Positions 33,330 through 44,672 of a DNA stretch of 64,000 nt are shown here, one piece after another (position 1 is the stretch's first letter; every line of letters starts with the position of its first letter). The notes under the pieces were generated by a model, which saw only the letters and a list, made by a program, of their open reading frames with translations, made no database searches and had not been told where the DNA came from. Made by a program: the position numbers and the translations under genes. Source of the stretch: Terana coerulea (Eukaryota > Basidiomycota > Agaricomycetes > Polyporales > Phanerochaetaceae); assembly GCA_024811115.1 (NCBI GenBank), contig JAKOGH010000732.1, positions 92,019 to 156,018 on the forward strand, read 5' to 3'.

Positions 33330-33762
33330 CTACCAACTTGAGGCCCGCAATGGCTCGGCATCCTCCCCATTCCACGCTGCCAGGTCCGACTCGCGCCACA
33401 CCTCGGGGTCCGCCAGGGCACTCTTCCAGAAGCCGGGATTCCATCGCACAGGGAGCCTATGTGGGGAAGGAGACCGCGAGCTACTGTGTAGCGAAGAGTC
33501 GTCCGAGGGGGCGGCGGCTGGCCGCGGGAGCTCGAGCGACACGAGGTGATCTGCGTACTCGTCTGAGTCCTCGAGTTCTTCCTCTATCGGTGCGAGGCTG
33601 AGCTCTATGATGTTGCCTACGATATAGACTTCTGCGTCTGTGATGGCGATGGGGGGTCAGAGGCAAGTGTGGAGAAGCAACAAAGGAAGGATGCTTACAA
33701 GGAGCAGTGCTGCTGCTGGGCTCGTTCATATAGACTTCGTCTTCATAGATGATGCTCAACAT
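33330..33762 (-). CDS. small acidic orphan-family protein S2
   Basis: Exons 33699-33762 and 33330-33637 give about 123 residues. Start MLSIIYEDEVYMNEPSSS. The intron again splits a Tyr codon (T|AC). Exon 2 has AEVYIVGNIIELSLAPIEEE, an acidic SDEYADHLVSLELPRP, a Ser-rich stretch, then RWNPGFWKSALADPEVWRES and the end RASSW. It is the best intact member for defining the family: an acidic N-terminal half, a Ser-rich linker and a conserved Trp-rich C-terminal motif. A TATA-like ATAAATAGCGGCC lies about 140 bases upstream on the coding strand, shared with S3. Function unknown. Confidence 0.75.
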
Positions 33763-34813
33763 GATTGAAGGAAGTGTTGATTGGTGGTAGTGGGCGGGGT
33801 AGGAGAAAGACCTTTGAGCTGGGGTTTATCTTTCGAAGATGCAGCAGGCCAAGGATTTGGAGAGTGAAGAGGTTCTTGTGCTGCCCAACACTCAGCCTGG
33901 CCGCTATTTATGCCTCCAGGATGTAATGTGGGTCAAGCAAGCGGAACACATGTTTCGAGTGCTGCAGCGCGGCATCATGTCGTGCACAGGCTTTGCTTCC
34001 GTGGTGGGATGCAGGCGGGCGGGATCAAGTCCATAAAAGGCAAGATCATCAACACGAGCACGGGCCCGGCAAAGGCCGCGGGCATGTGTCTCGGCATCCG
34101 CGGCCGACGCAGTCCACCACGAGCGTGCGCGGCCAACCGTAACACTGTATGCCTGGCGTTAGGTGCTTTTCACCATGTGAGTCACCCGATAAAGTGGCGA
34201 TTCTCACCCACGAACCTAGGAATAGTGCCTATGAAAACGCAAGCGCTGAAAACGCGGGTTGGTGATTTTCGCCGGACACAGTGGTAGCTTCGATGTGAAA
34301 AGCACCCACCAAATGTCCGATTCACCAACTGATTTTATTCCAGGCCCCCGGTCACCCATCGCACATCTCTGACAATTCACCATCTTGCATAGGAATAGTG
34401 AGCGCACAAGCTTGGTGACTATCACCATTCTATATAGCTCATTGCAATCCAGCTAATCCCACTTTTTATAATAATCACCCAATTTTATTAATTACCGAAC
34501 CAATACAGGAAGTAACTAATGCACTATCCTATCGCTACTGCAAGACTACCACTAACAACTTACATATGACCCATCCCAGCCTTGGAGTTTCTCGGCAGCA
34601 GCACTTCACGGGCAGCACAGGTACACAAGGCCTCGCCCGTCGTCAAGTCCCGAGGTGCAACCTATGAAGACGCGGCCACCAGTGCCCACCAACATTGTTC
34701 GCAGAGATGGTCCCACCATCAGCGCCCGTGCATTCTGAACGATACCTGGCAGACGCACCATGACTCTCCTGGCACGCGTAGTTACTGTTAGCCTGACTCG
34801 AGGCGAGACGAGG
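33763..34813. other. intergenic, S2 promoter and short CACC-rich repeats
   Basis: It contains the S2 promoter and a diverged copy of the S1 upstream block (33950-34110). From 34160 to 34500 there are several TTCACCA and GTGATT motifs in both orientations and AT-rich sequence, which may be remnants of a mobile element. No gene is supported. Confidence 0.4.
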
Positions 34814-35468
34814 TCATGGAGCGCAGACTGTAGTTGGTCGCCATGCCAGATACTGGGCTGCAATCCTCCGTGCTGGCGGCACACTTGCCAGTGCGTCATG
34901 GGGCTCCGGTGTCCATTCACGTGCATGCTCTTCAAGCCATAGCACAAGGCAGGCACACAACCTGGAAAACTCTACAACAGCATCACCGCCGCCTGACTTC
35001 AGTACGTACACACCGCCCGGTCACATCCAACTCACACATGCAGTGAACCTTATTGTGGTGCAGAACGGTGAGGGCGTGCCGTTCGGGAAGCTCTTCAGCA
35101 GGCGGTGGATGTTCATGACGTGTTTTCTGTATTGTCGGTCAGCGCTGACCATAAAAGTTACATGCAGGTGCTCACTGTGCCAGTATCACACATACCACGT
35201 CTTGCGGGACATGAACGTCGACGCACACAGCCGAGTAAGTGTTGACCTCATCAAAGTCGGCAATGACTCACCGGAAACAGTTAGGACCTACGAACGCACA
35301 TCCCTCAATGCCTCTGACCGCAGACACATGGCTGATGTGGAAGCTGCCTTCTCCGGAGATCTTCAGAGCGCCGTTTGCGCCATACACTAACTCGGGAAGT
35401 CGGGGCACTGCGCGTATTATGTCGTGAGGATGACACTGTGCACAATGGCTGGGATGAGCTGCTCTGAT
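34814..35468 (-). CDS. uncharacterised spliced gene inside the GST array (partial model)
   Basis: Three minus-strand exons join in one frame through good splice sites: 35272-35468, 35036-35174 (donor GTGAGT on both) and 34814-34996. The peptide includes HPSHCAQCHPHDIIRAVPRL, LVYGANGALKISGEGSFHIS, HVTFMVSADRQYRKHVMNIH, FPNGTPSPFCTTIRFTAC and the C-terminal EFSRLCACLVLWLEEHAREW, ending TVCAP. Cys/His pairs could bind metal. The 5' end is open; the long frame at 35492-35872 may supply a first exon. I do not recognise a family. The three-exon frame agreement is the main support. Confidence 0.45.
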
Positions 35469-36408
35469 CTGAGACGATACAAGTAACTTAGCTACAAGGC
35501 TTGGTGTTCATAATCTTCAAACTGTTTGTCTGGTATGCTGCGTTGCGTGGTTGAAGCTTGAAGACGTGGAAGCGGGGGCACCGCGCGATGCGGAGCAGCA
35601 GCCTTTGAAAGCCCAGGTGACCAAGAGGGAGTAAATAAGTTCGAATAGGCCGGCGACGGTGATACAACACTGAAAAAGAGGATGCCGTGAGGGTGTTGTC
35701 CAGGAGGAGGCGGTGGTAGAAGACAGAACGCCGTTGTAATGCGTCGAAGTCCCAGCAGCACTATAGGTCTCTCAGCAAGCGCCCAAATACGCGCCATCAA
35801 AGTGTCGGCATGGGCAACTTCACCACCTTTAGTCGGGGTGGGTATATTCACCATATCATTCACTGTCACCACCTTACCACCGCTTTAGATGGTGATTCAC
35901 AAAAATCACCATCTAAGTTGATAGGCGTCACCACTTTCCGGGCTCACAGTGTAAGTTGTCAACCGTACACTGAGATCCACAAGGTAAACAAAGACATGGC
36001 GATTTACAGCGCGATATATAGGAGCGTGAGACCAAATGGTGACCTCTGGAAGCAAGACAGAGGCTTAGGATGACTGGGCTTCCGCAGCTGGTCCGAGTCG
36101 CGATTGAAATCCCTTAGTATTTAGTAGGCCCGTCGAGAGCCTCGGCATTATTCGCAAGTACTTATCAGTGCAGCTGTACCATATATGCTGATGTATAGAT
36201 ATAGTTTTTGTTGTTTCTGCGCGCCCGACGCCCAAACAAGCGGTGACGCGTGAAGCGATGCTCGAAAGCGAGCCCAAACCGCACTCGGCCGCCACACCGT
36301 CGATGTCAATCAGCAATGTCAAGCAGTGTGTCATGCAAGCTTTAGGTACATGCTTTTTAAATCCAACGCAGACAATGCTGAGGCGTAGCGTTTCCGTAGC
36401 CTCCACAT
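35469..36408. other. intergenic, possible first exon of the preceding gene and GST2 downstream flank
   Basis: A 127-codon minus frame (35492-35872, MVTVNDMVNIPTPT) could belong to the gene at 34814. Around 35800-35950 there are paired GGTGAT and ATCACC motifs including a perfect TTAGATGGTGATT inverted pair. The part 36060-36400 is a diverged copy of the GST1 and GST3 downstream flanks. Confidence 0.4.
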
Positions 36409-37293
36409 TTACGCGAATGCGGCCCTGATCTCGAGGAGCTTCTTGTACGCGGGGCGCGCCAGGAGCTTCTCGTGCCATCTGCAACGCATGTCAGCGAAAT
36501 GCTAGCGATCGCAGCAGGCGCGCAAAGACTCACGCGGCGGTCGCGGGGAACTCCCTCGCAAAGTCGAGGCCCTCCAGCGTGAGCTTGAGCGCGATGACGT
36601 TCCACCTTCATGTTGATTCAGCACCATCACCAGTCTGAACCATAGGTCACTTTATAGCATATACGCACTCGATGAACGCAAAGTCCGCGACGGTCGGTTT
36701 ACCGCCGACGAGCCAGTCCTGCTTCGACAGCACGCCCTCCAGCACGCCGAACACGCGGCGCTCCTCGTCCTCGTACCGCGTGACGGCGCTCGGGATCTGC
36801 TCGTGGTGCCGGTGCTTGAACCAGTACGCTTGGCCGAAGTAGGGGCCCTGGCCTGACGCCTGGAAGTACAGCCACTGCAGCTGGGTGTAGCGCGCGTCTC
36901 CGGGCACGGAGATCGTGTAGGTGGGGTCGTACTTGCCGATGAGGTAGCCGATAATGGCGTTGGACTCCCTGCAAGAGGTTCTCAGCAGAAGGAAGAGAAG
37001 AAGGGCGTGCAACGCACCAGACGACGAAGTCGCCGTTCTTATGGTCGACGATGGCGGGGATGCGACCGTTCGGGTTGTATTTGGTGAACTCGGGGGCCTT
37101 GTGCTCGTTCTTGGCGAAATCGAGGTAAATCGTCTCGTACGTGAGCCCAAGCTCTTCGAGGACGAGGGCGACCTTCCTAAGTATCAACGCAGTGCACTCA
37201 GCAACACAGCAGCGGTCAGGGTTAGAGCAGAATCTACCATCCGTTGGGGCCGCCGACGTGAGAGTACAAAGTGAACTGCTTGTTGTGCGGCAT
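36409..37293 (-). CDS. Ure2p-like glutathione S-transferase, copy 2 (GST2)
   Basis: Five exons from ATG 37293 ([19 protein letters not shown]) to TAA 36409, about 221 residues, a normal class length, with an intact frame. Features in order: [92 protein letters not shown] and the last exon [18 protein letters not shown]. Its start differs from the other copies (MPHN instead of MSHG). It is most like GST3. Introns sit at the same places as in the other copies, so the set arose by duplication after the introns were in place. Role: cytosolic glutathione conjugation or reduction (family inference). Confidence 0.92.
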
Positions 37294-38320
37294 GCTAAAG
37301 TATTGCTGAGGAGCTGATAAAACGAGGAGGACTTTAAGTTGGAGAGATGAGAAGGGCTCCTCGATGCTGTCGAGTCCTTCAAGCTCGTCCGCCTTATATA
37401 CCCTCCTCCTTCCCTTAAATTGCTCTTCTACGAGGTCAGCTGTTTAGAATTTCCGACAGACCTTCATTGTTCACCCTTCAAGTTCGTAACAGTATACGTA
37501 CCCGCCCTTCGCCGTTTGACGCTATACGCTGTTATACACATTTCACACCGCCCTGAGGCTGACTGATGCTTCGATTGGTGAGTTCGAAGATGGACGTACG
37601 GCTAAACATCGCCTGGCGTGGGTGCAACTGACAGTCGGCGGTCGATCGCCCTGAAGTTTTGCACTTCGCAGCTTGGAGTGCATCAACGGCGCCTCGGATG
37701 AAATTGTACTCTCGGTTCCAGACCCTTGGCCCGCGTTACTGATGTTTGTTATCGGATAACAACAGCGGGTCTGGTGAGCTTGGTGCATCGCGGCGTAGAT
37801 GGAACTCCGGTGAGCGGCGCCTACTGTGTAGAGGGTAAATACACGTGTAGTGTGCTGCACGATATCTATGGGCGTGAAAACGAATGGTGACATTGATCTC
37901 CGGGAGCAGGAGGCCGCGGGGCGGTAGTCTCGCTAGGCAGAGTAGACAGACACAGACGTGACGGACGGTCGTACGTCCAACGAGGATGGCTGTGCTGGGG
38001 CGGATGGTTGCGACTAAGATCCCTTCAAGTTGTTGAGTAGGCCTGCCAAGCTGCCGTCAAAAGCCTCAGAGATATTCGCGGAAGCGTTCATTGGCGTAGC
38101 TGCAGCATGTGTGCTGACGTCGAGACATAGTGCCCATTGCCTTGGCCCGGCCGACGCCCGAAACGTAGTGGCTCGTGACAAAGCTCAAAAGCAAGTCAAC
38201 TCCGCGCTCGGCACCGGTGTGAAGCAATATATATCCTGTGGAACGCGAACAGGTACATGTTTTCGAATCTCAGGTAGCCAGTACTGAGGCGAATATTCGC
38301 CGTGGCGTCCCACGTTTTGT
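37294..38320. other. GST2 upstream and GST3 downstream region
   Basis: A GACTGATGCTTCGATTGG element near 37560 is part of a motif shared with the other GST upstream regions. The segment 37990-38320 is a diverged copy of the other GST downstream flanks. No gene seen. Confidence 0.45.
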
Positions 38321-39209
38321 TCAAGCGAGTGCAGCCTTGATCTCGAGCAGCTTCTTGTACGTGGGGCGCGCCACGAGCTTCTCGTGCCATCTGCAACGCG
38401 TGTCAGCGAAACACCAGCGATCGCAGTGGGCGCGCACAACTCACGCTGCGGTCGCGGGGAACTCCTTCGCAAAGTCGAGGTCCTCCAGCGAGCGCTTGAG
38501 CGCGATGGTGTTCCACCTGCAAGTCCATTCAGCACCGTCACCGGTCGGAACCACAGGTCACCCGATTATGTAGCATGTACGCACTCGACGAACGCAAAGT
38601 CCGCGACGGTCGGCTTGCCGCCGACGAGCCAGTCCTGCTTCGCCAGCACGCTCTCCAGCACGCCGAGCACGCGGCGTATCTCGCCCTCGTACCGCGCGAC
38701 GGCGCTCGGGATCTGCTCGGGGTGCCGGAACTTGAACCAGAACAGCTGGCCGAAGTAGGGGCCCTGGCCCGACGCCTGGAAGTACAGCCACTGCAGCTGG
38801 GCGTAGCGCGCGTCGCCGGGCACGGAGATCGTGTGCTTGGGGTCGTACTTGTCGATGAGGTAGCCGATGATGGCGTTGGACTCCCTGTGCGAAGCGGTCA
38901 ACAGACGGGGAGAGGACGAAGGGCGAGAGACGCACCAGAGCACGAGGTCGCCGTGCTTGTGGTCGATGATGGCGGGGATGCGACCGTTCGGGTTGTATTT
39001 GGTGAACTCGGGGGCCTTGTGCTCGTTCTTGGCGAAGTCGAGGTAAATGGACTCGTACGTGAGCCCGAGCTCTTCGAGGACGAAGGCGACCTTCCTGAAT
39101 TACGACGCCGTGCTCAGCATCACAGCAGCGGTCAGAGTCAGAACAGGACTCACCATCCGTTGGGTCCACCGTTGTGGGTGTACAGAGTAAATTGTTTGCC
39201 GTGCGACAT
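38321..39209 (-). CDS. Ure2p-like glutathione S-transferase, copy 3 (GST3)
   Basis: Five exons from ATG 39209 (MSHGKQFTLYTHNGGPNGW) to TGA 38321, frame intact. The glutathione domain has [20 protein letters not shown] and [20 protein letters not shown], then [20 protein letters not shown]. The helical domain has [39 protein letters not shown] and DFAKEFPATAAWHEKLVARP. Differences from GST2 (LF for AY near the H-site helix, GEI for DEE) are the kind that may alter the hydrophobic substrate site. It is the first gene of the left array, reading outward, with about 2.4 kb of gene-free sequence upstream. Confidence 0.92.
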
Positions 39210-39394
39210 GCTGGCTCGAGAGTCCTGTTGAGAAGTTGATTAGATGAGTAGGCTTCGAAGAGATGAGACGAGTTCCTCGATGCTGTCGAGTCCTTCAAAC
39301 TGGTCCGAGTCTGTCTTATATACCCCTCCTTCCACCCACTTCTTCAGCTTAGACATCTGCATTTCGTAATATCCGGCACAAACCTCCTTGTAGC

Positions 39395-39418
39395 TGACTA
39401 ACACCTCAATTGGTCAGT
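39395..39418 (-). promoter_or_regulatory. candidate GST promoter element with CCAAT core
   Basis: About 190-210 bases before the GST3 ATG the plus strand reads CTAACACCTCAATTGGTCAG within an interrupted palindrome (CTGAC...GTCAG). The reverse complement of 54237-54266, upstream of GST4, has TTAACACCTCGGATTGGTCA. Weaker forms lie upstream of GST2 (37560) and GST1 (32793). ATTGG is a reverse CCAAT box. Conservation in diverged promoters suggests a binding site, but it may be simple inheritance. Confidence 0.4.
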
Positions 39419-41580
39419 CAAGAAGATGGATGTACGACCGAGCGCTTACTTGTCGTGCCCTGAAAACTTCGTAGCCTGGGATGGATCAGTGATGCTGATA
39501 AAGCAAGGCCCAGTTTGCGTGGTATGCGTCCACTATAGCACCGCGCTCCGTCGGACGGCGCTACGCGGATAGCATGTAGTTTGCGTACAACACCGCTGCT
39601 TTACGGACCAACGTTTAGAAAAAAAGCTTTATAAAACAGCAGAACGAAGAACTTACTCTTAATTTCGTTCAGAAAGGCCCTTCGACGTCTCTGAAAGCGA
39701 ACGAGGCGGGCTGGCTCAAAAGCGGTATTCCAATATTCTGTAAGGAGAGATTGCTCTAGTTAGCACAACTGCGTCGCGCATGTTCTCGCATGCTGAGGAG
39801 CAGCAGGAACGAGGTATTCTGCTTGAGCATGAAAGCCATGCAGTCAATATGAGAGCTGCATAAAGTCCTCTGTCAGACACCCATAGCATAAAACGTTTGC
39901 AGGCGTGGCAGCGGTACCACATCTGAATGCGTGAAATGATAGACGACAGTCAAGCGTCCGAGTCAGCCTTCAAGAATGCTGAATAACAGCGACAAGCAGA
40001 GAGAGGCTATGTAATCGCTTGATGCACAATGCATCAGAAAGGGTCCTGGTTATCTACAAACAGCAAACCAGATCCACCAGGACTGTGATGTAGCGTGTAC
40101 GTATACGGCACTCACCAGAGCTGCTAACACAAATCTCTTATGAGTCATCAGAAGACGCGCAGTATTGCTTTGTAACGGTCGTATTGGACTATGTGCAGTG
40201 ACCGTCGAGGCTCAAAAACGGCGTGAGGCTTAATCAGCAGGCAGAAGGCCAATCAGAGGTCCGAGCCTGGCTGGATTTCAGAGTCAGGTCCGCTCAGGGC
40301 AGCCGTGCGCGTCAACGAGGCTGCAGAAGGCCAGGGAAAGCAAGACGGCGTTCTCGCGCAAGAAGTGGCGTCCATGTGGTCATTAGCAGCTGCATCGATT
40401 TGGTTCGATAAGGAGGTGTTTGACAGTCCGTATAGCGAGCAGCGAAGGTCAAGAGGAAATGGCAACCGGCTCCTCCCGGGCGCCACAAAGCCCTGTTGAT
40501 AGCGGATCAGGTCGGGATTGTCGCGCCATCACACCGCCCATGCCGAGTGGCCGAGGCCTTCCAGCTGCTGTCATGCACGCTTTCCTTCACACTATATTCA
40601 GTCTTCTTTCCACAACCGTTTGACTGCAACCCGACACATCTTCACTCACCCCGCACTAACTACGCAGACAACGAACCTCACCATCCTGCCCACCTTGCAG
40701 GTCTATCTCCACGTGTCTATCGGAATTTCGAGAACGACACCCACCTACCCACCCGTCGCCGCGGATCTGTCCAAGTGGCTCCCCACCGTGCCGCCACGAT
40801 CCAGGCCTTCACAAAAGACCCCGACGCGGCGCCGATTTGCAGCACCGCGGCTCGCCCCACCGTCGTCTCCGTACGGGACGGCGCGGGCGATCATCGTGAG
40901 CACGGGCAGGCGGGCGGCCGTCGCGCCACCCGTACGTGCACAGGGACACACAGGCCCCCACTGCGCACGCCGCCGTCCGCAGCGCACCCCCGGCTTCGGC
41001 GTCCGAGGGCTTGGAAACGAACGATAACATGGCGGAAGCCGCCGACGGCAAGGCAGCTCGATTCTGCCGGGCCTCGGAATATGACGTGCGCACAGAGCGT
41101 TGGATGCGCTCAGGGAACCTTCCAGCTCACAATCAGTTTGCGGTAAATACATTACATTTAATTCTTATCCTACACTGGGCTATGTATCAACGTCCAGGAT
41201 CTGGTCGCCGTTCTATCCCGCCGTCTTCGGTTCAATGTCAAGCAGAACAGGCACTGCGAAACGTAAGCTATATAATACACCGCTGACGGGCCAGGCACTG
41301 CGCGCCGCGTCAACAGAAAGAAACGTAAGGGGATCGGGCAAAGTTGGGCAAGAAAGCGGAGCACAGGAGGGAATATCGGGAGAGTATTATGCGGAATAAG
41401 AAAGTCATACTGTACAGAAAAGGGGAAGGAAAACCGGGAAAGATATGCCCTCTCTTGCATTTCGAACTGCGCGCCCCATCGACGCATGGAGAGTTCGCGG
41501 ATCGAACAGAGCACCAAAGTCTAGAGGGCAAAGCACGGAAGAAAAGGTCCATAACGATACGCTCGGCACAAGCGAGCGTT
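39419..41580. other. gene-free region between GST3 and the transcription factor gene
   Basis: Frames on the plus strand at 40496-41146 and 40518-41027 overlap and look like GC-driven noise. I see only a possible intron end before 40695. The first part holds the GST3 promoter and the last part the 3' UTR of the transcription factor gene. Confidence 0.4.
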
Positions 41581-44500
41581 TTATGCTTGGGGATACGCGA
41601 GGACGGGCGACGGCTGCTGCGCGCCGTTCTCGGCGTCCGGCGTGCGCCGCGGTGCGGATGGGCGGGAGCGTCATCGACGCGCCGGCCGTCGTGCCCGGCA
41701 GGCTGAACCGCCGCAGGCCCTGCGCCGCCTGCTTCGCATACAGGCGCCCCGCGAGCCGGCGCGCGCCCTGCTCCTCCTCCCCGTCCTCGTCCTCGTCCAG
41801 CGCGCCGTCGTCCGGCGCGCGCACGTCGTCCCAACCCGCAGGGCCGAGCAGTGCGCGCTTCGCGTGCGCGGGCCCGAGCGTCTGCGACGCGAGCCGCTTG
41901 AACGACGGCCGGTACGACGCCGCGGACGCCGCGCTGTCGCTCTCCGCGCCGACGGACGACTCGCGCGGCGAGTCCGGCGAGCGGCTGCTGCCGCCGTAGC
42001 GGTGCGGCGGCTGCTCCGGGTACGCGTGCTCGTGCGCCGGCGACGGCGACGCGAACGCGTCCGCGAGGCTGCTCGACGACGAGCTCGACGGGCGCCCGTC
42101 GTGGTTGAGCAGCTCGCCGAGGCTGCTGCCCTGCCCGCCGCCCGTCGCGTGCGACAGGCCCCGCGCGTCGGTGCTCACGGGCGGGCTCATGCTCGTGCTC
42201 TTGTTCATCGCCGGCGCACTCGAGCCCGGCGGCAGCGTGCCGCGCCGCTTCGGGACGAGGTTCAGCGTCGTCGGCGCCTTGCGCGCGAGCACCGCCTGCT
42301 CGTAGCTCTTGAGGTCCTCCGCGTCGCCGTGCAGCGTCGTGCGCATATTCGAGAACGTCGGTTGCGTTGACTGCCGAGTGCCCTGCCCGCCCATGTTGCT
42401 GTGCTGGCTCTGGCGGTCACGCGTCTTGGGGGCGAGGTTGAGACTGAAGTTGCCCTGCGGCGCGAAGCTGTTGAACTCCATCGTCGGGTTGCCAAAGATC
42501 GGAGGGAGTCTTCATGCTCGGCAGACTGGCGACCCGCGAATGTCTCCGTGTGGGGCTGGGCCTGCCGGCGGCGCTCGAGCCAGTGTATCCTGCGCCAAGC
42601 TGCTGACCTGGGCCTGTCGGGGTTTGCAACGGGAACAGCGGTGTGTTGGCGCCAGGTCCGGTAAGGGGCGTGCGCATATACTGCTTCCAGAACTCCCGGA
42701 GCTCCTTCGAATCAATCGCGTCGCGCCCACCAGCACTGAGCAGGCCTCCGTTCCTGAGCGATGCGATCAACTCGGGGGTGGGGGTCGGCAGGCTGAGACC
42801 ATACGCAGCATTGCTGCCTGAAGACGAATGGCTTGTGTGGCTGGTCTGCGAGCCGGCATCATTGGAGTTCTCGGAGTGCAGCGACGTACTCGAGGAGTTG
42901 GCGCTGTGGCTCTCGCCCTCTGCATTGGTGAAAGAGGATTGCTGAAGCGCAGAGAAGAATGGCGCTGAGTCGTCCGCCAATCCCGCCAATACGTTCGGAT
43001 CATCAAGACTCATCAATCCAAACGCACTCGAGAATCCTCCCTCGCCCGTGTCATCTTTGCGTCCGCTGTGTTGGTAAGGAATCGTAGGGCTCCCCGACTC
43101 CGCGGTGTAAGGTCTGCGCTGCGAATGATGGTCACCCACCATCGGCAGATGCACGGTACTCGGAGTTCGCGGAGGAGGGCACGCTGCCGCCTGCATCGCT
43201 GCCAAAATCATCGCTCAGCTCTTCTGAACGCCTGTGGTGGCCGGAAGAGTGGGCTTGTCCGGCGTGAGTGCGGTGGTCGGGGAAGGGAACGCCGGCACCG
43301 TAGGCTGAGGCAGCGGCATGGGCAGCAGAACTAGAGGCATGGGCAGAGTACTGCGCTGAGTGCGTGGGAGGATGGGTCGATAGCGCCGCGTTCCCTCCTC
43401 CGCCTGGAAAGGACCGTGCATCGTTGTAGTCGTGAATATCCTTGTCCGCATACTGGTGGCCGGCCTGCTGATCCCACGCCTGGGCCTGAGACGAGGCGAG
43501 ACCATACCGGGCAAGAGATGCGTTGTCTGCACCATACATGCCGGATAAACCGTTTCCGGCGCTGGGCACGCCTGCGAGGGCCCCGTTGGGGAGCACACCG
43601 GCGCGGGAAAGCAGCTCTGCTTGCGCACGATACCGGGCCAACATTTCTGCTGATGGTTGGTCCACGTCCCTCCCGTCGGTTAACGTGAGGGCCTGCCCGG
43701 CGGATTGGCGAGCGTCATAGGGGTTGGCGGCGTAGAATGAGGCCGCAGGCAGGGGATAGTCGCTGGGCAGGAACATCCCGGCCAGCGCGCCTGCGCCGCC
43801 GGAAGCAGCCATCATGTACTCGTCGGGGAGTCTTCCGCCGAGGGCCATCGGAACGCGTACGCTGTTCGCGGGGAGTGCATTGGGCGGGGCGTGCCCAGGA
43901 CCGGCTGGAGCTGTCTGGCGATGGAATTTAACGTATGTGCACCGGCACTTTCTCTGGACACATTTCGCTGCAATGAACCATGCGCGGTCAGTGTTGGCCG
44001 CGGCCTCCGACACACTACTGGACGTACAGCATGGGTTGCAGCCGTCGCAAGGAAGGCTGGATGTGACACATTGGTCGCAAGCTTGCTTTGAAGTGGTAGC
44101 CCTCGAGGCGGCGGCAGTCCCCTTGCGACGGTTGTTGGGAGCCGTTGTTGTCGGTGGCTTCTCTGCTGCGTGGCATTTGTTTATGTGGCGGGAAAGTAGG
44201 TCACTGTAGGACGACAAGGACAAAGATTCAATATGCAATTTATGTGGATATATGCGCCCGACAACGCACCTTCGCGCGAACTGGTCCCCACAGTGCTGGC
44301 ACTTGTATGGTCGGTCTCCGGTGTCTGGAGAGCAGACAGAGTATTAGCTTTCGTTCGCTGCGCGGAGTGTGGGTCCAGGTGTGGGCAGTGAGGGCGCTGG
44401 AGGGCGGTGGGGCTTGTCGGGATTGATGACGGCGGCTGTGGTCGTGGTGTTTCCATCTGCGATATCCTCGGGGTTCGCCCTCCACTCCCTCGTCCTGCAC

Positions 44501-44672
44501 CCTGAGCAATGTTTGGGACTTACGAGAACGCATATGTCTGGCGACATGTTGTGGCCTGGTAAAGGTGGAGTTGCAGACGGGGCACTGTACGAACGGGCGA
44601 GGAGGAGTAAGTAGGCGATCAAGCGGGGGCGGACAAACGCTGGGCGGGGCGTACTTTGTGATCTCCCGCCAT
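41581..44672 (-). CDS. transcription factor with two C2H2 fingers and a Zn2Cys6 cluster
   Basis: Start MAGDHK at 44672 is spliced to CPVCNSTFTRPQHVARHMRS and HTGDRPYKCQHCGDQFARSD, then LLSRHINKCH: two classical C2H2 fingers. Within 80 residues follows ACDQCVTSSLPCDGCNPC, spliced to SKCVQRKCRCTYVKFHR, a fungal binuclear cluster. The remaining 700 or so residues are low complexity (Ala, Ser, Gly, Gln) with a short conserved-looking ELREFWKQYMRTPLTGPG. It is a nuclear DNA-binding regulator (family inference); the target is unknown. The frame breaks at CCC 43135-43137 and GGG 42504-42506, each apparently one base too long. Without a third correction near 41660 the last frame runs to 41405 instead of ending LAYPQA at 41581. 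Confidence 0.8.

Noticed and set aside
36699..37382. A 227-codon frame over GST2 as a separate protein
   Set aside because: It reads through introns in part in a wrong frame; the spliced GST model explains the sequence.
41642..42370. A 242-codon Arg/Ala-rich plus frame opposite the transcription factor
   Set aside because: It is the antisense shadow of a Gly/Ala/Ser-rich coding exon.
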